A DNA stretch of 64,000 nucleotides from the NCBI GenBank assembly GCA_019828545.1, contig JACVRA010000144.1:62001-126000 (forward strand), written 5' to 3'. Made by a program: the position numbers and the translations under genes. This stretch comes from Paracamarosporium sp. OC-R06-R3 (lineage: Eukaryota; Ascomycota; Dothideomycetes; Pleosporales; Didymosphaeriaceae). Every line of letters begins with the position of its first letter. Positions within the stretch are counted from its first letter, which is position 1. Below the pieces are notes generated by a model that saw only the letters and a program-made list of their open reading frames with translations, made no database searches and was not told the origin of the DNA. This document shows positions 21,579-33,789 of this stretch, one piece after another.

Positions 21579-23957
21579 TTACGCCTGGGCGAAGATGCCG
21601 AGCGTGGCGCAGAAGTTCGACCGGTTGTCACTGTCAAGGGCAAGACCCTTGCCGTCTTGTGTGATCATGTTGACCGATGCCTTGGACGAGAGACCGAAGA
21701 CGTTGATGTTGGTTGACTTGGCGTCGATCTCGTTGATGTCCTCCTGGCAGTTGTTTGACGCGAGGCAGTCCTGGCTGTAGTCCTGGAAGAACGAGTAGGT
21801 ACCCGCACCGTAGACCCAGATGTTGTCACTCTCGATGATGCGAACAGCCCAGGCGGTCTTGTCGGACTTGGAGTTCATGTCCGGGTCGAAGTACTTGTCG
21901 TTCTTCTTGAAAGGCTGGAGAGCATTGGGGTTAGGCTGGTAGTAGGGCGTCTCAGTCTGGATAGCACCAAGGTAGACGTTCTTAGCACCCTGGAAGTGGT
22001 ACTGGGAAAGAACAGAGTGCTCGGAAGCAGTGCCGTACAGCCAGACAGGACCCTGGGACTCGACGAGCATACCACGACCGTTGTAGATGTCGATCTGGTT
22101 GTGGTCCTTGAGGTCGAGCTCGTGGTCGGCAGTCCAAAGCCAGACGTTCTCGAAATAGCCGTTGGAGTTCTTGGTGATGTGTAGCTGCATGAAAGAGCCA
22201 ATGCACTTGGGATCGGCATCGTGGGTGGTGCCGTTCTGCTTGCTGCAAGTGTCGGACTGGAGCTCGGTACCCTGGAAACCACCGACACGGAAGTGGACAT
22301 CCCACAGACCAGCCTGGCCGTTCTCGGCGTTGATGTTCCACTCCATGAGAATAGCGCCGGGAGCAGCACCCTTGGTGGTGATGATGGAGTCAGACATCTC
22401 GAAAGCGCCCTTGTCGCCGCTCTGCTTGCCAATCTGGAACAATGGCTTCGGGTTTTCCATGTCACCGAAGTTGGCACCGTCGGCCATCAAGAGAGGGTAA
22501 GTTTCACCAACAATCTTAATGTTCTTCTCGGCAGGCACGACAATGGTGTCAGAAAGGACATAAGCACCATGGTCGATCCAGAGGACCTGACCATCGGTAA
22601 GGCCGTCGAGTGCTGCTTGGAAGGCCTTGGTGTCGTCGGTCTTACCGTCACCCTTGGCACCGGAAGTCTTGAGACTGACGAACTGAGCAGCGTCGACATC
22701 GGCGTAGAGGGGCTTGCTGCGTTCGAAGAATCCGCCATCCTGGCCGAGAAGGCTCTGAGGCTTGGTGGGTCCGTTCTGAATGTCGCCCTGGACACGACCC
22801 TGAGTGCCACCAGACGCCAGAGCGTTACCTTGAGCCCAATTCTTGACGGTAGATCCGCCAGCGAGGAGTGACTTGCCCTGGAAGTCTTGCACAGCCGTTT
22901 CAGCGCCAGAAAAGTCGACGTTGTCGATGATCAGCGTGCCACCACCGACGGGAATGCTAGTCTCGGAGAAGGAGGTGTTGACGCCGATAGGAGTGGAGAT
23001 GTACTTGCTGTCCATCAAGAGGACGGAGCCGACAGTCTGGTTTTCAGGAGAGTTGGCCATATCAAGACCGACGTTGCAGCCGTTGAAGGTGTTGGACTTC
23101 ATGGTCCAGAGCCAGTTCCAGTTCATGTAGACACCAGTTCCACACTTGTTGAAGGTCATGTTGCGGGTGGTGAACTGCTGGCTACCGAGGAAGGCACCAA
23201 TAGCACCGCCGTTGAAGACAAGGTCAGTCATGAAACCACCGGAACCGTTGTCCTGGAAGATACCCTTCTGGTTCTTGCCGTTTTCAGTGTCTGCCGCAGC
23301 CATGTTGAAGACAACGTTCTGGATGCTGGTGGCTTGAGAAACCTGCCAGTGCACACCAGCAGCGGCCTTGGCGTCAGAGATATCGATGACGAAGTTGCGG
23401 ATAGAACGGTAGAAGTTGTTTTGGTTGGTGAACCAGTTGGCACCGTCGCCACCCTCAATGTAAGGATCGGCATCGATGAGACCCATACCCTCGAAGTCGG
23501 CGGTAGCCTTCAAAGTGGGGAGCTGTTTGCCATCACCGATGAATTGGGTGTAGTAGTATTGAAGGATGGGCTTGCTGATCATGTAAGTACCGGGAGGGAA
23601 GTACACAACGGCGGGGGTGATGGTGGTGGAGTCACACCCTTCACCGCAACGGACATCGGCGTCAGAAGACTCCTTGGTCAGAGATGCGATGGCCTTGTTG
23701 ATAGCCGCGGTGTCGTCAGTTGAGCCATCACCCTTGGCTCCAAAGTCGGCAACGTTTCGGTAGACCAGGTAGGTGTCGGGGTTCTCGTTGAATGCGGCTT
23801 TACCTTGGCCTTTGGAGGCGAGCGCAGGAAGCCAGTATCCAGAGCCGGCGCTTGTTGCCGGAGTTTGTGCCTGTGCGACCGGCGCAGCAGACGAAGGGGT
23901 TGCTGAAAGAAGCACGCGCAGCGTGAGGAAGAGCGCCGTGGCGCCAAAAGCTACCAT
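21579..23957 (-). CDS. Secreted exo-beta-1,3-glucanase, glycoside hydrolase family 55 (792 aa)
   Basis: Intronless. The longer open frame begins at a TTG (24005); the first ATG, at 23957, gives a classic signal peptide (MVAFGATALFLTLRVLL, then small residues and a likely cut near APVAQA). GH55 enzymes are two tandem right-handed beta-helices, each starting with a pectate-lyase-3-type motif, and both are present: DFGAKGDGSTDDTAAINKAI at about residue 71 and SGAKGDGKTDDTKAFQAAL at about 430. The conserved active-site region TASEHSVLSQYHFQG and the following QTETPYYQPNP lie at about residues 640-665. Family members release glucose from beta-1,3-glucan, acting in wall remodelling, nutrition or attack on other fungi. 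Length is normal for the family and no break is seen. Its coding strand is rich in C-ending codons, suggesting high expression. Confidence 0.95.
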   Translation of the reverse strand: MVAFGATALFLTLRVLLSATPSSAAPVAQAQTPATSAGSGYWLPALASKGQGKAAFNENPDTYLVYRNVADFGAKGDGSTDDTAAINKAIASLTKESSDADVRCGEGCDSTTITPAVVYFPPGTYMISKPILQYYYTQFIGDGKQLPTLKATADFEGMGLIDADPYIEGGDGANWFTNQNNFYRSIRNFVIDISDAKAAAGVHWQVSQATSIQNVVFNMAAADTENGKNQKGIFQDNGSGGFMTDLVFNGGAIGAFLGSQQFTTRNMTFNKCGTGVYMNWNWLWTMKSNTFNGCNVGLDMANSPENQTVGSVLLMDSKYISTPIGVNTSFSETSIPVGGGTLIIDNVDFSGAETAVQDFQGKSLLAGGSTVKNWAQGNALASGGTQGRVQGDIQNGPTKPQSLLGQDGGFFERSKPLYADVDAAQFVSLKTSGAKGDGKTDDTKAFQAALDGLTDGQVLWIDHGAYVLSDTIVVPAEKNIKIVGETYPLLMADGANFGDMENPKPLFQIGKQSGDKGAFEMSDSIITTKGAAPGAILMEWNINAENGQAGLWDVHFRVGGFQGTELQSDTCSKQNGTTHDADPKCIGSFMQLHITKNSNGYFENVWLWTADHELDLKDHNQIDIYNGRGMLVESQGPVWLYGTASEHSVLSQYHFQGAKNVYLGAIQTETPYYQPNPNALQPFKKNDKYFDPDMNSKSDKTAWAVRIIESDNIWVYGAGTYSFFQDYSQDCLASNNCQEDINEIDAKSTNINVFGLSSKASVNMITQDGKGLALDSDNRSNFCATLGIFAQA

Positions 23958-25640
23958 TGTGATGGCGAAAAAACAGAGTCTTGAGAAAGTAGATTTGTGT
24001 TTCAAGGACTGTGGAAACTTTTGAGTTTGAAGTTAGTGTCTCTCAGAGACGCGCGTTGTGGTTGGTTGGTAAAGATTGGAGTTGTTGTAGCAGTGGTCGA
24101 AGAAGATAGAAGTGCTATATAGAGACACAGTGCATTGTAATATGAAGAATAGCAATGAGTGAATGACGGGAACAATGGGGATGAATAGAAAGAAAGAGCA
24201 CGATACAAAGCGAGCAACTGCAAGGCTGCGTGAAGGTGAAGATACGCGGCGGACATTGTTAATATAGCGGGTCGAGTCACCAGAGGCGAAAAGAGATTAG
24301 GCTGGACTCACTGAGGCGTGGGTAAGTTGGCGCCAATGGGCAGGTATGTTTCCAAACCTCCTTGTTTCAAGTTTCTGATGGCCGGCATGCGCTTCTCGCT
24401 CCCGTCGGCCCCCTTCACTGCCAGCATGGCATTGACATTTTATATCCGGACTTTGAACGTTATGCCAGAGCTCTTTTTCCGCGCCACCATTCCGAGTTGC
24501 GCCCGGCGATGCATTCAGACCAGCCCGCAAGCCATGGTGTTTTTGCGTGCCATGATGAGGACACAGAGCCATGGCTGGCAGCCCTCAGGGGGCAGCAAGG
24601 AATGCACGAGGAGTCGACGACTGCACACGCAGAGTTTAGCTTGCAGGGAAGACAGCGGGCAGCTTTCCCAGTCAATTGGCGGGCGTGAAACGGACAGAAG
24701 CCGAGGACCAGTCAGTCGAGTGGATCTCCAAGGGCCCAGCGAGGGTTGTCGTTCTGTGCCTGGCAGGGCGGCAGATCGGTCGCCAAGGGTGCCACAGCCG
24801 AGCCCAGGGCGCTGAAACAGAAAAGCGTCTCAGCCACCCAATCGTCGAGTCGTTTGCACCCTCTCACTGGCCTGTCGGGAGATATTTCTGCTGCTAGCGC
24901 TTCAGCACCAGGCGCTGGCTGCGCGGCGAGAGGCCATGGCGATGCGACGGGCCGCCAGCACAGCGAGCACGTCGACACTGTGCCGCCGGACACTCACGCC
25001 GTCAGATGTCGCCCGCCCAGTCAGGCCCCAGACCAGTCAGCAAGCCCGTGGGGAGAAGAAGCTTCGCCGCCTCCTTCATCTCACCATGCTTGATCTGCTC
25101 GTGGGCGACGGACGTCGAAGCCCGTAGAGGGGGAAGCCTTATGTCTAACGCCCTCGGGAAGCTGTCACGAGAAAAAGGCCCCCTCACCTCATTTTGCATT
25201 CACTTTACCTGATCCATCACTGTCCGGACATTTTCGAGCTCGCACTGTGCGACTGTAGCACCGCCGATCCTCCACGCGCCAGGGCTCTGCTTGACAATGG
25301 CCAAGTTGCACATCACCGTAGATCGTGTAGCCAGTCGGCGCATCTCGAAAACGTCTGCATAGGGAAAGCGCTTGCATAGGGCCATGATCGTCCTGCGATA
25401 GAACGCACTTTCATTTCAGGCGCGACTACGGAGTAGACGATCGTTTGATGCGAGCCGCGCCCACGTAGATCCCGGATGCTTAAATGCGTCTAATAATATT
25501 CGACTACGTGGCCAATCGCAAGCCTCCGCGGGCCCTCCACACAACACTCGTCTACCCGCGCGAGAAGCAGAAAGTAGCCGCATTTGCGATCAAGCTCACA
25601 TGCATCGGACATTTGGATTCGCCTTAGCCACTCCGTCACC
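23958..25640. other. Intergenic stretch, no supported gene
   Basis: About 1.7 kb: promoter of the GH55 gene (AT-rich from 24000 to 24300, with a TATA-like TATATAG near 24115), then GC-rich DNA to the 3' end of the aminotransferase gene. The GC-rich part gives many overlapping ORFs on all frames with no protein character. Confidence 0.5.
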
Positions 25641-27915
25641 TTACCAAAAATCCTTCGCACTGGCTCCGGGGGCAGGGTGCATGGACGCCTGTGCCGACTG
25701 TGCAGCCCCATCTTGTTGCTCGCTTTGTAGTGTGCGGATCACCCGCGCAAGGCGCTCGATGCCTTCAGCCAGTACTTCTTCGTCTTCCCAGGCAAAGCAG
25801 AGTCTACCTAGGATTAGCACAGTCGTGGAGCAGGATTTGCGTAAAAGGCCTATGCCTAAAGTACAACGGCCGTTGGAGCATGCAGTACATGTTGCGCCGC
25901 AATGCTGCAGTGGCTCCAAGACATGTCGGGTACCTACCTGATATCATTTTCGAAGTGAGTACCTGCGTGCTCCGTGTCACCGGGCACCTCGAAGATCTCG
26001 CCCTACGCATGATGTTTAGCTCAGCCGGGCTGTATTCAGGGCATTTCCCACCTGCGCAACAACGACATTCTCCTCCTCTTTGGCGCGTTGCACAACCACG
26101 GCGCTCTTCAGTCCGGAAGGCAGCGTCAGCCAAATAAAGTATCCTCCCACGACGTCTCGATTTGTCTGCGGCAAACGAGCACCGAGAGGAATCAGTTCCT
26201 TTTCAATTGCCGTAACGATCTTTTGATAACGCCTGCCATACGAAGGCTGGAGAGTCTCGTAAACATGACGTTGGAGATCTCCCGATGCAAGCGTCTCTGC
26301 TAGAAAAGTAGCGGCAAGCTGCGAGGGCGCACCACCTGACCGGCTTGAGCCTCTGTAACCGTGTTAAATGTCATGCTAGATCTATTCACCTCTAACACTT
26401 CTCTCCAAGATTTACAGCTCATCGTATGACGCTCTAGAATGTCACACGATGAGCCATGGCTTCGGATTGCGTGCCACGGCGATATGCTTAGAAAATCGAA
26501 AGGTTGTACATACGCTTGAGAAACCCCAAATGCCAGTTTCGAGGTACCCTCACACCAGCCAGTTCTCAGCCCAGGACCAGCAATCTTGGAAAAACTACCG
26601 TTCGAGACCGCGTTGCCAAATCCATCAGCACCTTCCCGTTCCGCACCACCGTCGAGATATCGATCGATGTCGACGATTCTGGGCAGGATGGCTTTGTCAA
26701 GAGACAGATTCTCGGCCGTGAGACTCGCCGGCCATTGCAAAAAGTCTGATAAATCCACTTAACCGGACTGTCTTGTCATGATGACCTACGGAAATACGCA
26801 CCGTACACATCGTCTGTGATGATTAAAGCGTCGAATTCTCGTGCTAATCTAACTAGCTGTTCTCTTCGCTTTAGGGTCATCGTTTTGAACGACGGGTTCG
26901 AAAACGTAGGGACTGCATAGATGACGTGGCGATAAAACTTTGACCAAGGTCTTTGAGGCTTAACAGGCTATTGCGTGGTCAGTCGTGTGCTAGTGGATGG
27001 AATGCTAAGAACGCTTTGTGCATCACGTCAAAGTATCATGCGAACTGGTGTCGTATAGCGGTTGTTGACGGTACGCTAACGATGCAGTCTTTCGCGTTCA
27101 CTACTGTGGAGGTGGAGTAGACGACCGTACAAGGCCGTGATCAAGAATCGGGCATCAGAGCATCGTGTTCTGACTCTAAGTGTGCAAGCACAGCATCACT
27201 CACCTGTTCGCTGCTCGACTGTACCTTGGCTCTATCATCACTTTTCCTAATTTCACTTCTCAGGAACTCGATGTCGATGCCTTCTTCATCCTCGGGTACG
27301 GCTCGGAGCTTTAGCGCGTTGTCGTCAAAGATGCGGAAGGCGAGCATATACGCTGGAGACACTATCCACACGTTACGCGTGTACGCCGGGTCAGTGAACA
27401 CCTGGAGAAGGCACGCAAGGTTCTGCGATGCTCCACCGGTAATGGCAATGCGCTCGTCGGATACAGGTGCCGTTGGTTGGTAAAAATTCGTAAGCCATGA
27501 GGCCATATTCTGGCGCAACTGGCGTACGTCTTAGCGACCGTTGAGACTAATCAATAATCGCTAGTCGTGTTACTTTTAGATCTCCATTGTCGGGTGCATA
27601 CAGCAATGCCGGAAAGGCTATGGAGGCATCCCGAAGCACACTGCGCGAGCCTTTTTCGATAAGATGAGTAGGGAGTAGTGAGGTGTTTGGCCATCTAAAG
27701 CGGAGACAAATCAGCAGGGTTTCCCAAAGCAGAAACGTCAGTGCTTGTGCGGAACACGTAAACACCGCTCCACGCGGCACACAACAGGGCTACAAAAGGA
27801 GGGACAGGCTAGGATGAGGACGCGAAAGGGAGCTGACGTGCCCTCTCAATAGATTGATGAGCTTTTTGGAGCTAGTCGCGGAGCCGACGACGGCCGAGAA
27901 ATTCAATGCAGCCAT
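25641..27915 (-). CDS. PLP-dependent aminotransferase, class I/II (8 exons, 478 aa)
   Basis: Exons (minus): 27915-27842, 27694-27574, 27518-27204, 26967-26802, 26745-26514, 26352-26052, 26002-25938 and 25803-25641. Phases agree at all seven junctions and family motifs are continuous across them: LLRG/WPNTSLLP, YRHVIYAVPTFSNPS (NP motif), IITDDVY/DFLQW (Asp and Tyr that contact the PLP ring), and SFSKIAGPGLRTGW with the Schiff-base Lys near residue 279. The C terminus (VGGYFIWLTLP, then LCFAWEDEEVLAEGI) matches the usual small domain. The family moves amino groups between amino acids and 2-oxo acids; this fungal subgroup resembles aromatic/aminoadipate-type enzymes, but the substrate cannot be read from sequence. 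Intron 1 appears to be GC-AG, and intron 3 is unusually long (236 nt) for this genome. Confidence 0.85.
27695..27841 (-). other. Probable GC-AG intron (intron 1 of the aminotransferase gene)
   Basis: The donor reads AGAGG|GCACGT on the minus strand and the acceptor TTTAG. Only this junction gives RGWPNTSLLPTHL, the conserved N-terminal aminotransferase segment. The nearby GT donor (GGGCAC|GTCAGC) would put exon 2 out of frame. Confidence 0.6.
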
Positions 27916-29221
27916 GGGCTCTTTTGGTGTTCAGTCAGTCGTAAAGGTGCGGACGAAATATGGAAAGTGTTATTGAATGCTGAGGCATCCGAGTCGGAGG
28001 GCTCGTTTTGGGGCAAGGCCGGCAACGCTAAGCGCGATTCCATGCACCGAGCACGACACTGCTTGTGGCGGGGGGTGTGTGTGGCGCGAGGGCTGAGGAA
28101 GCTGAGGAAGCTGAATGCAGTGCGAGGGGCCTGGGAAAGGAGAAGATTGTCGAGACGTTACAGTGCAGGTTGTAGCAGCGTTGGTAAACTATCTTTGGAG
28201 AGGCACCGCACGCAACAGGCGCGATTGTCGCCAAGCGTTCCGCATATCGATAAAGGGCATACGTCATGCCGACCGACAGCGCTCCGACGGCGCTGGCGAC
28301 GGTTTTTTTGTGCGGTGCGCCTGTCGCCGACGGGCAGTTGGCAGTTGGCCGTTGCAGTTGGCCGTTGGCAGTGGTTCGCGCACCGGTGAGCCAGTGAGCC
28401 GCGTGATGCGCTCGTTTTGCTTCTGTGCGGTTTGACAATTTGCTGCGGTCGAAGCAGCGGGTGGCCTTTGCAGGACCCATGGCATGGTCAAGACGGGCGG
28501 GCCGTCGGCGTCCCTGAATCCAGCACGCAGGTCTGGCATGGCGCAGGGCCGAGTTAGCATCAACGAGTACCAGAGTTGAGGTCGGGTGACGAGTCGCGCA
28601 CGGCAGATCTTCGCGTGCGAGTGACAGGTACTGGCGCAACGCCTGGAGTCTCAGCGGAGGCGAAGAGAAGAGACAGAGAAAGAGAAAGAGGCCGCCGAAC
28701 ACGCGTGAGCACGCCCGGCTGAGCAGCACGAGTAGCACAACTGTGTCACAACAAGGCAGCGTCGTCTTCGGGGGCCATGTTGGCCACGTTTTTGGCTGTG
28801 TGGCGATGGAGCCGGTCTCAGCGCCGAGCGGCGTCATCGTCACATCCCTGCCCGTGGCCTTCAGAGGCATGGTTTCATACGCTCCAGTTTTGCACTGGCC
28901 GCCCCATCCTCCGCTGGTCGGACGCCCTACATATACAATGGACCTCCCCGGGGCGCTAGCTTTGCATAGCTCTCTCTCGCAATCCCATCTGCATGTCCCT
29001 ACGATCCCTACGGTGATAACCGCGCACGTCCATGGCGTGGTGTTTGTTTGCGCTCCCCACCGTATAGACGAAACTTAGGTCCAACATCGTATCCGCACCC
29101 TCCCGACCGCGCCGACTTGTCACCTCCTGAAAGTCTCTTTGTTCCTTTGCTCAGCCCCGGCAGACAAAGGGCACAGTGCTGAGCGTCTCAGCCTTGTGCA
29201 AACTTTTGACCCGACCACACG
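27916..29221. other. Divergent promoter region
   Basis: About 1.3 kb between the aminotransferase gene (minus) and the DUF8004-type gene (plus). It is GC-rich. A short imperfect repeat of GCAGTTGGCCGTT lies near 28335-28370. A 280-codon minus-strand ATG frame (28028-28870) is present but looks like chance (see rejected items). Confidence 0.5.
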
Positions 29222-31911
29222 ATGCTGAGCGCACCCAAGAAGAACGCGGGCCGCCGGCTCTCGTCGCTCTTCTCCATGGGCTCGACCGACTCGAAAGACT
29301 CAAAAGACTCCAAGGAGTCTGGCTCTGCGGCGTCGTCCGAGTCGAGCAGCCGTCTGTCCAAAGTGAAGAAGCGCATCACGTCGCACTCGCTAGCACCCGA
29401 CTATCCCGCTCCCGCTCCTGCCCCGCGAAACGTCTCTTCCGTCAGCGCGCCCGTCACCATCCAGACGGTCGACTCGGTAGCTGCCGCCTTCGATCCCCTC
29501 GAGCCGCCACCGCCGCTCACGAGCTCCAACCCAAACTCGCGAAGCAGCTCCCCCAGCCGCCTGAGCAAGAGCCGCCCCGTCACTCCTGGCACTCCCAGCA
29601 CCGGTCTGCTCACTCCCACAGAACCTGACCCCAAGAAGAACAGGCGACGCAGCAAGTTGTTCGGCTATGGCGAGAGCAGCGACGAGCGAGTGCACGATTC
29701 CCATCCCAAGAACAGCCCTCTGGCATGGGTTGTCGGGCACAAGGGGAAGGTCGAGTACAACCTGACCATGTTGCTAAACGGCGAAAGGGTATGTCAGTTG
29801 GGCCTGGGTCGTTTGAAGGAGACTGACACATTCCACAGGTACCTGAGCTCTGGGACGAGTCGGGCGACACGCTCATATACCTGTTCCCGCGCACATCAGA
29901 CAAGGGCCCTTCTTTCCGCATAGATTCGGCCGTATACGCATCCTCGCAATACATGACCAGGCTCCTACATGGTCGACTTTATAGCGACTCCACCGAAATG
30001 CCCGATCGCTCCATCCGCAGTTCGTCGGCCACGTGGGCGAATCCCTCCCGAACTGGCTCTCCCGAACCCAGCGTTGTAGACAGCTCCGACGGATCAAAAG
30101 GATCAAGAGCCCTAAGCGACGCGACCGAGGACGATCATTCTGAAAAGCATCTGTACATGCCTATTGCCCTTACTACCGATCAAGCGCCTATCACTCCTAC
30201 GACTTCCGAGCCGAAACTAGCCAACAAAGACATTGACACCCTCATTTCTTATCGCAATTTTTTTGCATTCCTCATTGGCCAGTCGTTGGTAGCCACACAG
30301 CGACACTCCGACATCTTTGATATCTTTCTACGCATATCGGACATTTTGCAGCACTACAAATTTTCCAACGTCGATGGCTCTACGTATGGCGAGGTTGCTG
30401 CGTCAAGCTTCGACAGCTACGTGGATGAGTTGTACCTGGCGGATGTTCGGCAGAGCCGGGAAAAGACCATTGAAGCTCTCGTCCTCGGAGAAAAGATGCG
30501 ATCCATGTCATTGTACACCGAGGGCTTCGTTCACGCTGTAGGCAAGTTTGACAGTCTAAAGGAGCTCAATCATCCCAAATATGATCTGATTAGTCCCAAA
30601 ACGGGTACGCGCCTGGCCCGCGCAGCATTGGATCTGGACAACCGGGAAATGAACATCAATACGAAGCTCAAAGAATTCGAATTTCCTGCCATGTTCGCGG
30701 GCATCATGAACTCTGCCATGGCGGACGAAAAGAAGCTTGTGAGGTTTGGCAAGTGGAAATCGGCATTCATGAGCACACGGTCATTCGCCCTTGACTACTA
30801 CAAATCAAAGTATGGAGGCTGGTTACCGAAAGCTCGGTCGAAAAAGAACAACCTTACTACGAGCGGACTAAACCGCCTGGTACTGTTGGAGATGTACCAG
30901 GATCTATCCGATCTTTATGACCTCTTAGTAGACCGGACAAACCTCACCAATCGTACCGCCGACGGATTCATGAGCGACGACGAGCGTACAGACTTTGAAT
31001 CAGTTGCAGCAATTGCCTTGCGCAAGGTCTTGAGTGAATACGATCGTAGCACCCCTCCGGTACAACCTCCGATACCTTTCGACATCCCCTTGTACCCCAC
31101 CCTGAAGGGATTGAAAAAGGACTATCCAACCGGTGACGCAAAGAAGGATGCGAAAGCACGCGGCAAGAAACTTAGCAAGGACGAGATTGCGCGGGTGATC
31201 AAGGCTTCGCACAATGCAGACTCAGATAAGAAGACTGCGTTTTTGGAGGCTTTCCGTCACTTTGAGCACAAGCAGGCTTCAGGCAGCACCATGGAAGAGC
31301 TATACGAGTTGAGAGCGGGTCAATGGCTCTTCCTTTACGCTGTGATACAGTCTTTGCCTATGTTGGTGGTCGATGCTCCTGGTGTCCGTTTTACTGAAGG
31401 CGTAGAGTACTTCCTTTGCGAGGTGCCGCGAGCCGGCGTTCCTTGGGGTCGCGACGATACTAGCCGTGCGCGAACATGGTTTGGTGTCGCCGGAGGCTCT
31501 CAAGTAGTGAGCTTGCCGACCGACGTCGTCGAAAACGGAGTGGAAGGTGTATTCCGCCGGTCTCACTGTTGGAAAATGGCAGAGAAATGGGCAGAGAACG
31601 ACACGCTTCTCAATGCAGCTATGCACGAAATGAATGCTGCCCCTCTACCACCACCACCAGGGTTCCTCGATGCCCCAGGAGCGGGACCACGGCCTCGTTC
31701 GGAAAGTCCAAGCGGAGATAGGCGACGTGAGAGTGTGATGAACCTTGGTTTAGAAGCTTTGCCTCTTCCACCGGGCTTTGCGCCTGGAGGTGCCGCACCG
31801 GGAAGTAACTCGCCCATGGCGCGGCCTATATCCGTCCACGACCCGACCAAGACTTTCGACTCCATTCTCGGATCTGTCCCTGATAAGAAAGACAAGAAGA
31901 AGAAGAAATAA
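29222..31911 (+). CDS. Fungal DUF8004-type protein (2 exons, 879 aa)
   Basis: Exons 29222-29788 and 29839-31911, with a 50-nt intron (GTATGT...CTGAC...CACAG, phase 0) that joins LLNGER to VPELWDESGDTLIYLFPR. The first 190 residues are Ser/Pro-rich and basic, probably disordered. A long alpha/beta region follows (about residues 190-770), with GPSFRIDSAVYASSQYM, LISYRNFFAFLIGQSLV and WLFLYAVIQSLPMLVVDAPG. The tail is Pro-rich and ends in a Lys run. This layout matches a family of large fungal proteins annotated DUF8004, whose function is not established. The start ATG is preceded by a pyrimidine-rich leader. No transmembrane segment or enzyme motif is evident. Confidence 0.85.
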
Positions 31912-32481
31912 GCTCCTAGCATGTTGGCACGACCTTTCCGTATCAGCATCTTGTCGTCGACGGCATTTGAATTGTATATATGGCGACGGCGTTGCATTGC
32001 GATTTGCATTTTCCTTGGTACGTTGCATTGGACGGCACAGCCTTTGGTGCTTTTTGGTTTAATTCACGGATGGCATAAAAAGGGTTGGGTACGGTAGATA
32101 ATTAATGGCCAAATAGGATAGGAGGTAAAGGGCAACAAAATATCAGAGATGTACCACCAGCTCGTATCATGGGTGCTTACGACCTTATAAATACATATAT
32201 GATACGACTGCTACTGTTTGAATTATACGAAAGTATTTGGTGTTTCTCTTTCGCGCATATCGTCCTTGAAGCCGCTCGGAAAGCGATCCGTCGTACTAGC
32301 CGCTTTGTCGCGGCTGTTTGCGATGCGGACCGAGCGTATCGTGCCGTGGTCGTACGCTACGGGCCCTAGCGCCGATAGCGGTGAGAATTACCCTCCCCTC
32401 CAGAACATTTGAAGCTCAGAGGAACCCGCAGCTTTCTTGCTGCTCTCATTGCGTCTACCTGTCCGGCACACAGTATACGCA
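31912..32481. other. Spacer between co-directional genes
   Basis: 3' UTR of the DUF8004-type gene and promoter of the sideroflexin gene. No ORF is supported. Confidence 0.5.
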
Positions 32482-33789
32482 ATGACGTCCTCGCTTCCAG
32501 GCAATCGCGACCTGCCGGCGTCCCAGTATGATCTGAGCACGTACTGGGGTCGTGTGCGGCATTGCGCAGACGTTTCTGATCCAAGGTGAGATAGCCGTGC
32601 GGGTGAGCTTCTTCTTCAATGAATGTATGGGGTGGTGAGTACCACTGTTTTTGTCTCTCTTGTTTGAACTATGTATATCTTTTTTTTATGCAGGCTGGGG
32701 CTAACAACCGTCATCTTAGAATGCTCCTCGTATCCTCCGCCGGCCTCGAAAATGCGAAACAGCTCATTACCTCCTACAAGATGGGCAAGATACGGGATAT
32801 GACCCCGGAGCTATGGCACGCAAAGAAAGTCATCGATTCTACGATACACCCGGGTACGAGTCATCACATAGGGAAACCTAAAGAGGGCGAGCGCTGATGG
32901 GGACTAGATACGGGAGAGCCTGTTGTTTTGCCCTTCAGGATGTCTGCCTTTGTGCTGTCTAATTTGATAGTTACGGGCGGCATGCTGTCGCCGGGACTTG
33001 GGGTATGTATCGTGGTTCATCTGATTGAATGGTTGCTAAGGCTTTGTAGACTGCGGGCACCCTCGGCTGGCAGGTTGTGAACCAGTCGCTCAACGTGGCT
33101 ATCAACTACTCCAACGCGAACAAATCGACCCCGCTACCCACGTCGGCTATCGTCAAGTCATACTGCGTTGCCGTGAGCGCATCCTGCGGTGTTGCGCTTG
33201 GTCTGAACTCCATCGTGCCTCGCCTGAAGCGTCTTTCTCCCAATGCGAAGCTGATCGCTGGACGCCTGGTACCGTTCGCCGCTGTCGCCTGCGCAGGTGT
33301 TCTGAATGTATTCTTAATGCGCGGAGAGGAGATACGGCAGGGCATCAACGTATTCCCGGTTCTTTCAGAAGAGGAGAAGCTGAAGGTGGAGAAGGGCGAG
33401 CTAGAAGTGAAACCCCTGGGCAAGAGCAAGAAGGCAGCAACGCTCGCGGTCGGCGAGACGGCAATAAGCCGTGTATTGAACGCGACACCTATCATGGTCC
33501 TGCCACCCCTCATCCTCGTCCGGTTGCAGAAGACAGAATGGCTGAAACAGAGGCCGAGAATGACAACGCCTGTGAATCTAGGTGAGTCCTTCAGGCAGGC
33601 AGCAGTGACTGGCAGAGCGCTTTTTCTGACGAATGGACAGGTCTCATCTTCGCGACAAGTATCTTCGCACTACCGCTGGCGCTTGCTGCATTTCCTCAGC
33701 GTCAGGCTGTCAGTGCTAAGACGCTGGAGGCTGAATTCCATGAGCGTGGAGGGAAAGACGGCTTGATAGAGTTTAACCGTGGAATATGA
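32482..33789 (+). CDS. FSF1: Sideroflexin, mitochondrial inner-membrane transporter (5 exons, 337 aa)
   Basis: Exons 32482-32585, 32720-32853, 32908-33002, 33050-33581 and 33641-33789; all phases agree. The protein starts with the family's N-terminal segment (LPASQYDLSTYWGRVRHCAD). It has the conserved HPDTGEPVVLPFRMS and the hallmark GWQVVNQSLNVAINYSNAN, then several membrane helices (IVKSYCVAVSASCGVALGLN, FAAVACAGVLNVFLM, LIFATSIFALPLALAAFP). Human SFXN1 imports serine into mitochondria for one-carbon metabolism; yeast Fsf1 is the fungal member. Length is normal. Intron 1 is long here (134 nt) with a pyrimidine-rich middle and a CTAAC branch site. The short exons had to be assembled by hand, because the longest single frame begins only at exon 4. 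Confidence 0.93.

Noticed and set aside
22887..23723. 278-codon plus-strand frame
   Set aside because: It is the opposite-strand shadow of the GH55 glucanase gene; the Val/Gly/Asp-rich translation mirrors its codon bias.
24005..24005. Upstream start for the GH55 protein
   Set aside because: The codon there is TTG; the ATG at 23957 gives a normal signal peptide directly.
28028..28870. 280-codon minus-strand ATG frame in the divergent promoter region
   Set aside because: GC-rich DNA makes long chance frames. The translation is rich in Ala, Arg, Pro, Leu and Thr with no domain, and overlaps both expected promoters.
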